From NCBI GenBank assembly GCA_946803715.1, contig CAMPET010000215.1:1-25223 (forward strand): 25,223 nt of DNA, given 5' to 3'. The position numbers and the translations under genes were made by a program. The notes under the pieces were generated by a model, which saw nothing but the letters and a program-made list of their open reading frames with translations, made no database searches and was not told where the DNA came from. The stretch comes from Beroe ovata (lineage: Eukaryota > Ctenophora > Nuda > Beroida > Beroidae). Below are positions 1 to 11,600 of the stretch, one piece after another. Position 1 is the first letter of the stretch. Every line of letters begins with the position of its first letter.

Positions 1-224
1 AATATTCCGCGCGCTTCCAACTTTTCAGATCACCGAGTAAGCTTAGAAATAAGGGGCGCGTAACGTGGGCAAACAAACATGAAACAACGAAACCGTTAGT
101 GGCGCGGCGCACGCGCAACGCGAACGCGTGAAACCCGGGACTATCTTGTCAGATGTCATGTTACCATGTTAAATTATTTTGAGCTTGACTTGATATTGAA
201 TTTCGGTCTCAAAGTTAGTTCAAT

Positions 225-411
225 TTGCCGGATGTTGTCTGTCCTTTGTCGGGCGATGCCAGACCGCTGATGCAAGCCGCGAAGCGGCTTGCGCGCGCGC
301 GCGCGACGAAATTCTCGACAGGGTCTATCATCGATTGACAATCTGTCCTTCGATGAAGGCGCGGCGCAAGAAGCAGTGCAGACAGATTGAGATAACATGA
401 ACATTCGGCAA
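225..411. repeat. Diverged palindromic GCGC-rich element (copy 1)
   Basis: The left end TTGCCGGATGTTGTCTGTCC and the right end, read on the minus strand, TTGCCGAATGTTCATGTTAT share the terminus of the perfect hairpin at 575-651. The interior is GC-rich with long alternating GC and holds a perfect 9-bp stem, GCAAGCCGC (272-280) / GCGGCTTGC (284-292), with a GAA loop. The flanking 8-mers do not match, so no target duplication is visible. I infer an older, decayed non-autonomous relative of the 575-651 element. There is no coding capacity. Confidence 0.6.
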
Positions 412-574
412 ATAGTATTAGTATAGTGATAACTTTTGTGTTTTTGCTACTATTGTAGTTTTTGCTACTATAGTAGTTCGTGCTTAAATAGTCATGAGAC
501 TGGAAGGAAAGTGAATGCTTAAGAGTCTTGAGCTTCAAGTTTAAATTTTCTTCCAGTCCCAATATTGTCAGTAG

Positions 575-651
575 TTGCCGGATGTTATCTGTCCACTGTT
601 TCTTGCGCGCGCGCCGCGCGCAAGAAACAGTGGACAGATAACATCCGGCAA
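575..651. mobile_element. 77-bp perfect hairpin element (MITE-like) with 8-bp target duplication
   Basis: Positions 575-611 and 615-651 are exact reverse complements (37 bp each) around a 3-nt centre. The arms start TTGCCGGATGTTATCTGTCC and end in alternating GCGC. The element is flanked by identical 8-mers GTCAGTAG at 567-574 and 652-659, the signature of insertion by a transposase that makes 8-bp staggered cuts (hAT and some other DNA transposons do this). It has no internal sequence beyond the inverted repeat, so it is a minimal foldback. Perfect arms suggest a recent insertion or ongoing arm homogenisation. The superfamily assignment is inference, because the ends do not show the usual hAT terminal motif. 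Confidence 0.85.
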
Positions 652-878
652 GTCAGTAGCATATAAGCTAAAACTAAAAGTAAACATTGTAGAGCATTGA
701 CAATAGAATCCTTTGTTCACTGTACAGTCATGCTATTGATACAGTGGCTCCGACACAGTTCCAACTGTGCCGGCAGTTGTGCTGTAAGAACTCTTCTGAC
801 CGAGGCGTAGTCGGCACTCGGCAAGCGTCAGGCGAATTCCGGCAAGAGTTTTTTGATAGACAGTCTCCTCATTCGCAA

Positions 879-2982
879 CTAAGTGACAGGAAGGGTGTAA
901 GGGGGAACATCAATCACAAGTTGGGAAGACGGGAATAGTTGTCGGTAGATCTTGTGATCTGTGATCCACATCTCCGAGACATCCTGAGAGTGAGAGTGTC
1001 TTTTACTTAAAGTTAAGGTCTGCTTAAACTCGAGACAAGCCTACAGATCACTCTAAAAATCACTCTATTGGGTTTGATTTTGAAGGGGCCTCACGGGTTT
1101 GTGTCTACCTTAACAATAAAAGTATCAAGTAGGAAATCTTACCAGCTGCGATGACACTTTGACCACGGTATCTGCGATTGTTGACATAGCAGAAGATATT
1201 ATCATAGTTATATCATTCCAATGTGTACCCTGTAGTGATCCACAAGCACTTTTGCTGCAATCACGTTCTCGGAGAACGATCTTTGGAAAGAATTAGGAGT
1301 TTTTCCTTTAGAAAAAAGTTGGGAAAAATTCGAAGGAACAGACAATAAAAGTAAAACTGCAATAGAGCTCTCCATCTCAACCTCACCTCAATCCATGTGT
1401 GAGACGTATCGCCATTCAACAAGGCCGTTGTCATGGAAACTTGGTTCATGGCGCCAGTAAGGCGGTCATCTTCCTCTACGGCAGTCGTTATGGTGCCCAA
1501 TATGTCAACAGCTGTATCAACCTGAGGAATTTAAATAGCTGTTACCGGTACTATCAGGAAACATCGTCCGTGCAGTCTTACAGGGGAAGGTAGAGTAAAA
1601 AATCAATGACTGGCCCCACACTCAGTCATACTTACGAAATTCGTTAATTGGATTTCAAAAAAATGTGTCTCGTGAGGTATTCAAGTTGAAATCACCAGAT
1701 TCCGACTTCTGAAAGAATTGTGGCAACATTGCACTTACCCTCGGAAAGAGATAAATTCCGATAAAGGGGTAGACAATCCCAGCCTGATGATCCGTTGGTG
1801 GAGAGGGAAGATTCGACTTGTAACCAGACGCGGTGTCAGTACCATTGACACCAGGAGAAGCAGTGGTGTCAGCACCATTGACACCACCAGATACAGTATT
1901 GTTCATATTGTCGAACTCCTTCATTGCAGCATGTTTAGCTGCAGCTGTAACCAGTTCTACATCGTCCTGTGAACAGCCCCTGATGATTTTGAATCTGTTA
2001 AATTGTTCTTTGTCAAATCTCATACGTTAATCAGATTTGATAAGGAGTTGATCAAGATTTGATCAGGATTTGAACCACACACACACACACCTGTTAACCA
2101 GGTTTGGATGGACGCCAGCGTTTTCCCCATGTCTTTGGTGCCGTGCAAGAGAAAGATTAGCATTGAGTATGTAACCGAAGTTCAGTCTGTTAGCGGTGAT
2201 TTTGGCAAACAGCGGTCTTTCAATTCTTACAACTCCTTGTTCAAACCTAGGAATTATTCTCATCAAATAAACGCTTCATTTACAAGTTTCACTTTCACAG
2301 TTTAAATAAGAGAAAATGTATATCTTTCAAAAGAGTCCACTCAACACGAACTTACCCAACAGCTATTGAGATTTCGATAAAGGGAGCTATGAGTTTTTGA
2401 ATGTTTTTCAGAACCACAGTCGAATCCGATACTTTTTGAAGGAAGATTCCATTGATCCTGCTTTCCTGCAACAGAAATGGGATAAGGAACACACATTGGA
2501 TGAATACCAATGGCTGCAGTTCCAAGGTGATCCATCATAATAATGATTATTGATTCTGATATCCGCGCGCTGCATCACTCGGCGTGATATTTTAAAAACT
2601 ATTACTAAAGATTCTCCTAATCTGAATTCCCTTCTTACTCACAGTGTCGAGTTGGATATCATCAACTGGTGTGGAAAAAGTGAGGTGGAGAACGTTACTA
2701 AAGAGTGCCGTGTACTTGACATGAACGGGGATCTTGTGTAGATGAACCACTTCCTCTTCTCTGTCAACTTCTGGCAGGAAGGGGACATAATAATAAGGGG
2801 TTGATATACTCAACATTGTTTCAATATCGTGCGCCAACTTAGTGGTAAGTAAGTTTACAAGTTTTAACTTGGATCGAAACTAGGATTGATCGTTCATGTT
2901 CTTCTAAACTCACGGATGATAATTGTTGGTTATGGGACTCGTCCTTCGACCTCGGACCTCCAGATCCAATAAGATTTAACAT
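879..2982 (-). CDS. Gene B: unrecognised protein of about 375 aa, eight exons
   Basis: I do not recognise this family. Exons on the minus strand are 2982-2914, 2837-2643, 2465-2356, 2246-2091, 1979-1739, 1521-1382, 1254-1143 and 983-879 (stop TAG at 881-879). Every junction has AG acceptor and GT donor and all phases agree (0,0,2,2,0,2,0), which strongly supports one gene. The start is the ATG at 2982, giving MLNLIGSGGPRSKDE; this first exon is the least certain. Exon 6 has a better donor at 1386 (GAG|GTGAGG), but only the donor at 1381 keeps the frame. The protein has no clear signal peptide or membrane helix. It has hydrophobic/beta-like stretches (FSNVLHLTFSTP, IAPFIEISIAVG, GIVYPFIGIYLFPR), a small repeat GVNGADTTASP/GVNGTDTASG, and ends LVIDVPPYTLPVT. 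It is head to head with gene A. Confidence 0.72.
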
Positions 2983-3614
2983 GTTGTATTTTGCGCGATT
3001 TACACTACGTGACTCGATTAAAAAATTCGAGATAAGACATCCTTATTAAAGTTGCTAGGACGGGTATAATCTAAGTTTAGCCGGCACGGATTAGTGTTAA
3101 CCACATCTCATACGTTTTTTGAGTATCCATATGATAATTACAACAAACCAATTGAGTCATCTCCTTTCTAATTCCACCGAATATTTTCACGACAAACAAG
3201 TTTCTAGTGTGATAAAGTTGTTCTGGTTGTCATCTGACATGCGTCGGTCACGTAGAATCAATCTTGGAACTCGGTTTCATATTCTCCCAGAATATTCGGT
3301 CAGGGAATTAATAATCGTACACCTGATGCCCGAAATTTGTCTGCGTGAACAAGCCAGATATTCGTGTAGCTAGACGTTCTTCCTGCGCATGCACTGCCAT
3401 CTTATCATTGTGAATATACTCACGGACAAGTTTGATGTTGCGACTGAATGCGCTTGCCTGACTTCGCTTGATTGAAACACTGAACATTTGTTTTTTGATA
3501 TTCCAGAAACTTCCACACTCCAGAACGTATGACGATTTAAAAGCTTACTCAATCCCTTCCATTCCTCAGATCTCTCATTCTGTTCTCCATTTCAGATTAT
3601 GACAGGAAACTGAC
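2983..3614. promoter_or_regulatory. Probable bidirectional promoter between genes B and A
   Basis: The first codons of gene B (2982, minus) and gene A (3615, plus) face away from each other across 632 bp. No coding exon is seen inside. A good splice acceptor (pyrimidine tract then CAG ending at 3595) suggests gene A has a non-coding 5' exon here. After it come a four-codon upstream ORF (ATG at 3599) and then the gene A start. No TATA box is obvious. Promoter activity is inferred from geometry only. Confidence 0.45.
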
Positions 3615-4833
3615 ATGCCGCCGGTGAACCGAACAATTGTACAAGATACACTGGGCATTGGAGGTGTGACCCCAGCCCCCGATTTGGCACTGGGTCACAC
3701 CTCTATCCCGCCATCTCTCGACCACATCAAGGGTTACCAGGTGACGGCCATAGTGGTGTGCATCATCGTGGTGCTAGCGGTTATCATGTGTCAGGTGACG
3801 TGGAGACTCAGGTTTAGGATAGTGCTTCGACAGGTATGTGCTAAATACCTCATTATCTAATTACCTCATTATCTAATTGAGACATTTGCATGGGGACGTG
3901 AGAAATAAGACGCGAGAAATGAACCCTTTGCAGAAAGATCCGAATCAGCAGTCGACAGTGGTTCAAAACCTTGTGGCACTGGAGTTACAGTACCTCAAGA
4001 GTGGGGGAGAAGATGGCGATGAGCAGGCTGTTCTATTTGGAGAAGCCGAGAACCCAGAGGGGTTGGATAGCAATGTTCTCGTCCCAGTTACACAGGTAAA
4101 ATCGGGATTTGTTATACAAATGTTCCTTCAAATCAAATATACATGGATCAAAGAAAACTGAGTGATTTTGATACCGGAAGTAACTTCACTAAATGAGGTA
4201 TCCACCATCAGATATCTGATGAAGACGGGCCATCTTTTCCACCCGGATTCACAGAAAATGATATTGAACTGAGTGACATCAAGGAGGAGATTGAGAAAGA
4301 GGTTGAAGAGCAGGAAGGGAGAGATGAGGGTGTCAGGGGAGGCACTGATGAGAGAGCTGGCTCTAGTACAATGCCGACTAACTCAGGGGAGGGAAAGGAG
4401 GAGAAAAGCAGTCGGCATGACCAAGTGATGGCTAGATTGATGAGTGTACCAGTCATGCCGAATGGGAGTGGCATAAGGGGACGATCGACCAAACGAAAAG
4501 GTATGTGAGAATCTGGCTAATTTCTGAAGGCATAGATTTCACGCCGGTCAGTATTTACCTAGAAACTGGGTTTAGGTTCGCGAGTAACTGTGATAATCCG
4601 GGATAATCCACTCTCAAGCGAGATCCTTGTTCTCAGGGAGAAAGCACACCCACATGCACACCCATCACCGCTCATCCCGGCTCAGCTCGGGTCTGTCTCT
4701 GCCCCGGAGAGTGGATGTGTCGAGGCTGATGAGGAGCGGGAAACACCCCCTCATTCTGGAGGAGGAGGAGGAGAGTCCAGACTCCTCCGCTCCTCCCTCC
4801 CCTGGGGACAGGAGACAGAGTAGTCCCTCGTGA
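3615..4833 (+). CDS. Gene A: single-pass membrane protein with acidic cytoplasmic tail, about 288 aa
   Basis: I do not recognise the family. Exons are 3615-3833, 3934-4095, 4212-4500 and 4637-4833 (stop TGA), with consensus junctions and matching phases (0,0,1). The N-terminus is short, Pro/Thr-rich and carries an NRT glycosylation sequon. It has no signal peptide, and one strong membrane helix follows at about residues 42-61 (VTAIVVCIIVVLAVIMCQ), then basic residues (WRLRFRIVLR). This fits a type III (N-out) single-pass protein. The tail is acidic and low-complexity (DIKEEIEKEVEEQEG), then His/Arg/Ser-rich, with a run of five Glu and Pro/Ser near the end. An in-frame stop at 3600-3602 argues for the 3615 start, unless an alternative acceptor at 3605 joins an unseen upstream exon that would encode a larger ectodomain. 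Confidence 0.72.
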
Positions 4834-5643
4834 GGATGGGGGATTATCGCACTGACTATGATGGGAACGGGTGTGGCGTCGGGTGTGCGGCAACTGGTAT
4901 CGGGTGTGATAATTTGGCATATGAATCTTTTGGCATCTCTTCGTCGTGATACGTGAAAACTGCTGATCATGGTTGTGGAACAACTTGGGGAGTGCAATGG
5001 ATCATAAATATGTGCCATTCTTCTTGTCTGAAATGTAAATTACTGGAGATGCACCACTAGCGGTTCCGAGCTAAACTTATTTTAGCACTCCAATTTGATT
5101 ATGGTCACGTCCTGCTAAGTAATATTCTTACCTCTCTTAAACATAATTCCGATAAAAACAGACAATTGTCATCTGCATCATGATTTATAACCATGATAAT
5201 TTCATTTCTAATCATCTAACCATCAAATGGTTTGCCAGATTATCTAGCATATTATGAACATTCATTTCCTCGAATTTCCGTGAAATTCGAAGAGTTATGT
5301 CCTGTGTTTTCTTGCGAATCATTAAGAATATGGTGTACTTCATATCAACCCTATGAACTCTAATTTAATTTGAAGGCATATTTCAGCACCCTTACTGAAT
5401 ATGTTTCGTATGAGGCATAATAAATACTGCCAGGTTTTTATCGAACGATTACTGTAATTTTCGTTGATAGGAAATTTCGACCAAATGGCGTACAAATTTT
5501 TCCTCAGACAAAAGAAGTTCAAACGCGAACGCTTGGACGCGAAATGAAAATCGCGCCAAGGTTTATGGACATCTAGACATGAACAATGAACATGATATGT
5601 ACGGAGCAAGCCTCCTATGAAAACAGATTGTGACTAAACTTAC
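4834..5643. other. Convergent intergenic: 3' ends of gene A and MALT1
   Basis: Gene A (plus) and MALT1 (minus) point at each other here. AATAAA at 5419-5424 (plus) is a possible but distant polyadenylation signal for gene A. On the minus strand a possible 41-bp MALT1 exon (5172-5132) and an acceptor at 5028 with an open frame to about 4665 are discussed under MALT1. Otherwise I see AT-rich sequence without features. Confidence 0.4.
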
Positions 5644-8600
5644 TGTTGGCCATTGTCCAAATAATAGATCTGTGATGGAACTCTGCCGTATGGTTGGTGG
5701 TGTCAATGGGATCGTTGAGAGATATGTTCTTGATGATTGAGCTCTGGTAGTGTGGTTGTTGGTACCCACTCGGCTCATTGGCCCCAATCGCTGAACATTA
5801 TGAGAATTTGGGATGTTAGATTTAACAAATCCACATAAAATTTCAGACTTCCATGATTTAGCATCCTGGCGAAATTACCTCTTACCTTTGTTAACAGAGT
5901 CTAGTAGGTTGGTGACTGTGATGTTCTTAGTGATATGTTCCTTTAAATACTTCACGTATATCCCGTTCTTATCATTTTCACTGCCATAGGCTCTTGAACC
6001 CGGACCACTGTGAGCAGGGATATTACAAGCAAAACAATGCTGCTACATAGACGGGTAGTATATGTATTATATGAGCCGGATGTGCGACGCGCACAGCATT
6101 AAGAATCTGCTCAATCGTAGCATATCGACTATACCAGGCAAATCCGATAGCAGTATTTCCACGACTCCGCACAGGCTGAATGTCACCTGGAACTCCGCCA
6201 ATATTTGCATACTCCCGACACATGTCAAGTAGGAGGAGATTTAGTTTTGTCTCCCGGAACTGCATCCTGTGGAGCACGTGCTGCGCTTTGATACAGTGTT
6301 CCACGCGTACCTCAGAGGGGGTGTCCACAGGAACCTGAGGCAGAGGAATGGGGATAGAGAGAGATAGCTTCTGTGTGGAAAGTGATAAGATGGAGGCGCA
6401 ATTTCATAATGGTTGTCAGTGGTTGAAGTGAGTGCAAAACTGAAGATTGTAAGTTTTTTCCTCACCAAATAGTTCTCCCCAGCACTCTCGAAGCCATGTC
6501 CAGCAAAGTAGAACACACCATACACGTCTTTACTGAGAAGTTTGTAGAAATTATCACACGCTGCCATCATCTCATCTCTTGTTAGATTGATCAGTGAAAC
6601 AACCTGAAGAAAATTGCAGAGGTGTCATATTGAATTCCACTATCAACATTCCTCAGTTACAGTTTTGTAGTGGTGTCAAGATGTTGTGACGAATTGCTTC
6701 TCATTCGTCAGTACTGACTACTGGTGTCAACGCATTCCATTGTCAGCATTCCTACGTCATAGTTATGGAGTGGTGTCAGCAGGTCGTGACGAATGGGCGC
6801 CTATTCGTCACACAGACCTGTTCTGACGTACTGGTGTCAACGCATTCCGTCGTCAGCATTTCTACGTCACAGTAATGGAGTGGTGTCAGCAGATAGTGAC
6901 GAATGGGCACCTATTCGTCACACAGACCTGTTCTGACGTACTGGTGTCAACGCATTCCGTCGTCAGCATTCCAACGTCACAGTTATGGAGTGGTGTCAGC
7001 AGATAGTGACGAATGGGCACTTATTCGTCACACACTCACACAGGCCTGTTCTAAAGTACTGACGTCAACGAATACGAAATACTACCGTTTGCATTCTCAC
7101 TCACCTTAAAATGAAGTTGTCGCAAAGCTTCACTAATATCCTTAGCATCATTTTCAGCGTGAACTATGTCCCCGAACGAAGATTCCCAGTATGATTGATT
7201 ACCGATGATCAGCGCCACTTTGTCACTAGCGGTTTCCACGTATCCAGTACCGGTAAATTCTTTGATTTCGGTGGGAGACCACCGAATTAGCGCAACATCG
7301 GAAATAATGGTTTTGCCGTCGTAAGATGCTGTGCACTTGTACTGGCGTCTGATAGACAGCAATACGAATTGTTTGGTAAAGAATTATGTTAGAAAAGCGA
7401 ATCATTGAATTCTTTACACCAGTCCAAGCCAGTGTGTAATACCTGTGAGCAGTGTGATCAATTCCAGTAACACAGAGATAGGGCTGTGTTTTACCATGCA
7501 TCAACACTTCTTCACAATACCTACAGGGGATGGAAATAATGGATGACACGTGATGATTGATAAGTTCAAGACAGAGAGAGGTGGCAGAAAACTTTGTCAA
7601 AGGCGATCGTGATGTTGCTTAACCATTGCAGTTGAGCTCCATATGGACGAACGTCAACGAAGAAATGCGCCTCTGTAGACCCCTCCTTTATATGGTAGTC
7701 CTGTGGTTGTAATAGGAATTCCAGGTCCTCAATAACAGGGCCTGAAATCACAAGATGGACGTTTGCAGTCTTCGCAGGAGAACTTTCCAAAACAAACGCG
7801 CGAGTATTACTGTCGCGCGCGCAAATTAATCCAAAAGCCGCGCAACCATTATGCTGACACGCAGTGAACATGTCATGCGTCCTTCGCGCCCGCGGAAATT
7901 GCACACTATACAATATACACAAGTGTACATTGCATGCATTACCTGCATTCTCCTCGATGATCTTAACCTCGATAAATGCCCATTTCACTTCTGCTGAGTC
8001 GGACTCCAGTCTTACTTTGTACATACCCCCATCTTCTCCTGAAACCTACAAATCTTCATTTCAGGTGTAGGTATGACGTTATATTGTTATAACTGACTTT
8101 CCAATGATTTTGAACGGGCGAAAAACTCAATCTGTGCCCTTTATCGGCACATGTCAAAAGCAGTTAATTTTCACTGGGCACCTGGTCAATGGTGAGAGTT
8201 CTCGACTTTTCGGCAACTAAACACTGTTCTCCGAAATACCATTGGACATCAGTGAATGATCGCGGAGCAGTGACTTTGAGATTGAGAGTGTCGCCAACTT
8301 GCAGCTCTTGATTACCCGTGATTTCAACTTCCACTGTGGGGGAAAGTGGTGTCAATGAGTTTCAATGTAATGTTTTCGATGAAAAGGTTGAATACGTTTG
8401 CATAAGTGGTGCGAAAATACGGCCATTAAGAACGCTGTGCCATCAATTCATAGAATTTGTGTCAGAACTTTGCTAAAGATAGCAAGTAAATCTATATGTC
8501 CTCTAAGTTCACGCGGAAAACAATACAAAGATGTAGACTTATAGAATACTAAATATCATTCAATCCAGAAATATCTCGAGAAAAATTATCAAATACCAAT

Positions 8601-11600
8601 TATCATAATTCAAGTCTCAGATATGAAATTCAGAATGCAGATCGCGAAACACGTGTAGAGACGCTCGCTTTCTTGGGCACGTCCAACTTATCCTGTCCCA
8701 GCTCACACCGTGAAATCCTCTGTCTATCCTCGCCTCCCTCATCACAGCTCTTGTTCATGAAGGAAACATTCTCCAGCACATACACGCGGCACAATTTCCT
8801 CACAAAACTGAGGAAATAGTTCTGAAATCCCTTGTTCACCATGGCGTATATCACGGGATTTCCCCACGATCCAAGGAAGTAGAGATATCGGACTCGCTCC
8901 ACCCAGACCGGAATTCCGGACTCGCCCGCGATGGCGGAATACGCGAACCGGGCGACAGTCGGACTCCACGTCACGGCGAAGAGGGCGGTTACAAACGCGG
9001 TGGTGATCACTCCCTGTCGATACGATGCTTTAATCTTCCTCAGCTGTTTGTCAATATCTGCCTCGGCCAGGCTACTCGCACGCCTGTCCTTCTTGACAGA
9101 AATCCTGTCCGAGAAGTAGTCCCGCACGTATATCCAGAGGAGCGAATTGACTGTCACAATCAGAATAAACGGTACGACAGTCGTCGACAGGATAAGTATC
9201 GTATTCCCCAGTGATTCTGGAAACGCAAAACTGCAGCACCCTATCTTGCTATTGAACACGATGGGTAGTCCAGCCGCTAGAGTGTAGGCGGGGAAAACAA
9301 GTGACAATGCCCACATTGCACCACAGACTAACCTAGCCCGTGTGTAGGTGAGGTGATGGACTTTCAGAGGGAACCTACATCGGACATACCGATATATCGA
9401 CATAACGAGAATAAAGTACAAGTTAGCAGTGGCAGGCGCACTGACGATCAGACCTATGATGTAGCACAGTTCCTGTCCAAATACCCAGTAGTACGTGATG
9501 TAGACAATAGAGATTGGCACAGGATACGTGATGGTAAATATGACGTCAGAGATGGCTAGGTGACGTAGGAAGAGCACTGTTTCCTGATCAAGCTTGAATC
9601 TGTTACCCTGGTTGCCAAGTGTTGCTGCGATCACAAGAATGTTACCAAGGAGACCGATGATGTTGCCAAGGAAAAGGAATGTGGCGAAGAGTACGGCGGA
9701 AACTTGGTTCACTTCCACAGGAACAAGGAGGGAGGATGTCAGATTCTCGGAGTTCATTCCTGCAGTGCATCATAATAGAGATAGGATATAACACAATACA
9801 CTCACTTCACGAAAAATAGAACAGGTGCGTAAAACTAATTCATCAGAAGAAGAATTATTCAAGCTGTATACTATATCTACTTTGAACTGCAATTATATCC
9901 TTTGCAGAACGGAGAGCAAGATACGAGGATGATAATAAAGAGCTAGGTATAAGAATACAGCAACTGCGCTCTTATCCTATTACCCCCCACAAAGCGCGAT
10001 AATAAGGTAACAACACGGGTATACAATCCTAATTGCACAACTACAACTGAACTTGAGTCACGTGACTAATCACATGCTCGTTTATCATAAGGGTAGGCAG
10101 ATTGTAGTGATTAAATGCTTATTAAGGGGAAGATATGTGTACATTGTTTATCTTGGATCATAGATGGTATAATCCGCAGGTAATCACATGGCAAAGACTG
10201 CGCGACAACAGATGAAAGTCTTCCGTCCAAATGACAGTGAACAAAGCCAGAGTTATGAGTATGGATGTTCATACGAACTAAATTATTCCGAATTGAGTAA
10301 AACCACTATTCAGCTCAACTTATTGACGACGGCAGCAGTAAGCACTAAGCAGCCTGCTATAATTATACAGAGTAATTAAGGGCTATATTCGACATATTTT
10401 GGAGGTCACTAATTAGGTAACTAATGAGGTATTTGAAAGTTACCGTCGGGAACAATATGCTAATCCTCCAGGAGTTAATTGCTCTAATCAAATTTTAATT
10501 ATCGGCTATTCCTAATGGTGCTACCAGTCAATATGAAATCCACAAGTTACCGGTCTATATGAAATCCACAAGTCCAGACCATGATACTTCGTCTACGAAT
10601 CACATTGTTTGGGGGAAAAGCCACTGTAATTAATTTACCTGCTCTTACTAAGAAGGACCACAAAGACGAACTGTATCATAAGTCATAACAACAACAACAA
10701 CTACCTATAACTGTGGATGGTATGAAGATATAATCACCAAACAAACTAATTAATATGAGTCAGGTGGCCAGAACAGTTCATTGCCTAACACCGCATTAGA
10801 TGCTAATATAAAATCAAAGTTGTTAATATAAACACAAATGTTAAATGTTTTCTATCGTTTACGTGGCTTCAGGTAAGAACAAAATGGTACTGAATCACAT
10901 AATTTCAAGATTTTAACATATTCTAAACAAGAACCGGCAGTAAAGTTGAGAGAGAAGAACAATTAGGTATACCACAACATAAACCGAGATAGAAACTGAG
11001 ATAGAGAGCCGAGAGGGGTAACAGCTTGTCCGACATATTGAAAAAAGTTAAACTCGGTTCATCCATGTTTGCAGGGGGTTGGAGCCCCACAAAAATAAAC
11101 ACAATCAATACGGATTATTATCAACATACGTGGGTACTGGAATCCCACGCTCCCACCATAGAACAATCTATAAACTGATACGTATGATGATAAATACGAT
11201 ACGGATCACGATAGTGTTTGTCTACATAGCTGTTCATTTCAGACGATGAAAAGAGGGCGCGCGTCAGGGAGTCAATTTGCGGAAGAAGGGCATGGATATA
11301 ATATCATGGAATATAGATTGGTACTCGGTGATGTCAGACAGTCTGTAGTCACAATATGCTGTGGTCTGGGTTATGATACTATTCATGGATCAAATGAAGT
11401 GGGCCGGCCGGCGCAGCGTGATAAGAAAGTTATAGGTACTGGTCAGTGGTCATAGAGTCGAGATGAAGGGTAATTGGGCAATGATGTTGATAATTTATTC
11501 AGAAGTCCGGGTGTTCATTTGAATATTCATCAGCGTGAATAGATGATCGCTTATCATGTGTCAGATTTTCAAACTGAAGATTCTTCGATCGGATAGTTTA

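Larger units (their letters stand above)
1..878. other. Intergenic, repeat-rich, no gene seen
   Basis: Apart from the two palindromic elements (225-411 and 575-651) I see no coding exon. The open frames here run through the GCGC repeat and lack splice context. The stretch lies downstream of gene B, which ends at 879 on the minus strand, so it should contain its 3' UTR; no AATAAA or ATTAAA was found on that strand. Confidence 0.6.

Noticed and set aside
225-411. An 8-bp target duplication around the left-end element
   Set aside because: The flanking 8-mers AGTTCAAT and ATAGTATT do not match.
4665-4983. Long minus-strand frames opposite the last exon of gene A as an independent gene
   Set aside because: They mirror the low-complexity plus-strand exon. 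Only as a possible MALT1 last exon do they have any support.
5340-5609. 89-codon minus-strand frame as a MALT1 3' exon
   Set aside because: No acceptor in phase and no resemblance to MALT1.
6632-7070. The 110-bp array as a CRISPR array
   Set aside because: The genome is eukaryotic, there are no short repeat/unique spacer units, and the whole unit is repeated.
7226-7600. Continuous 124-codon minus-strand frame as one MALT1 exon
   Set aside because: Only 7520-7443 fits the Ig2 sequence with proper splice sites; the rest is intron.
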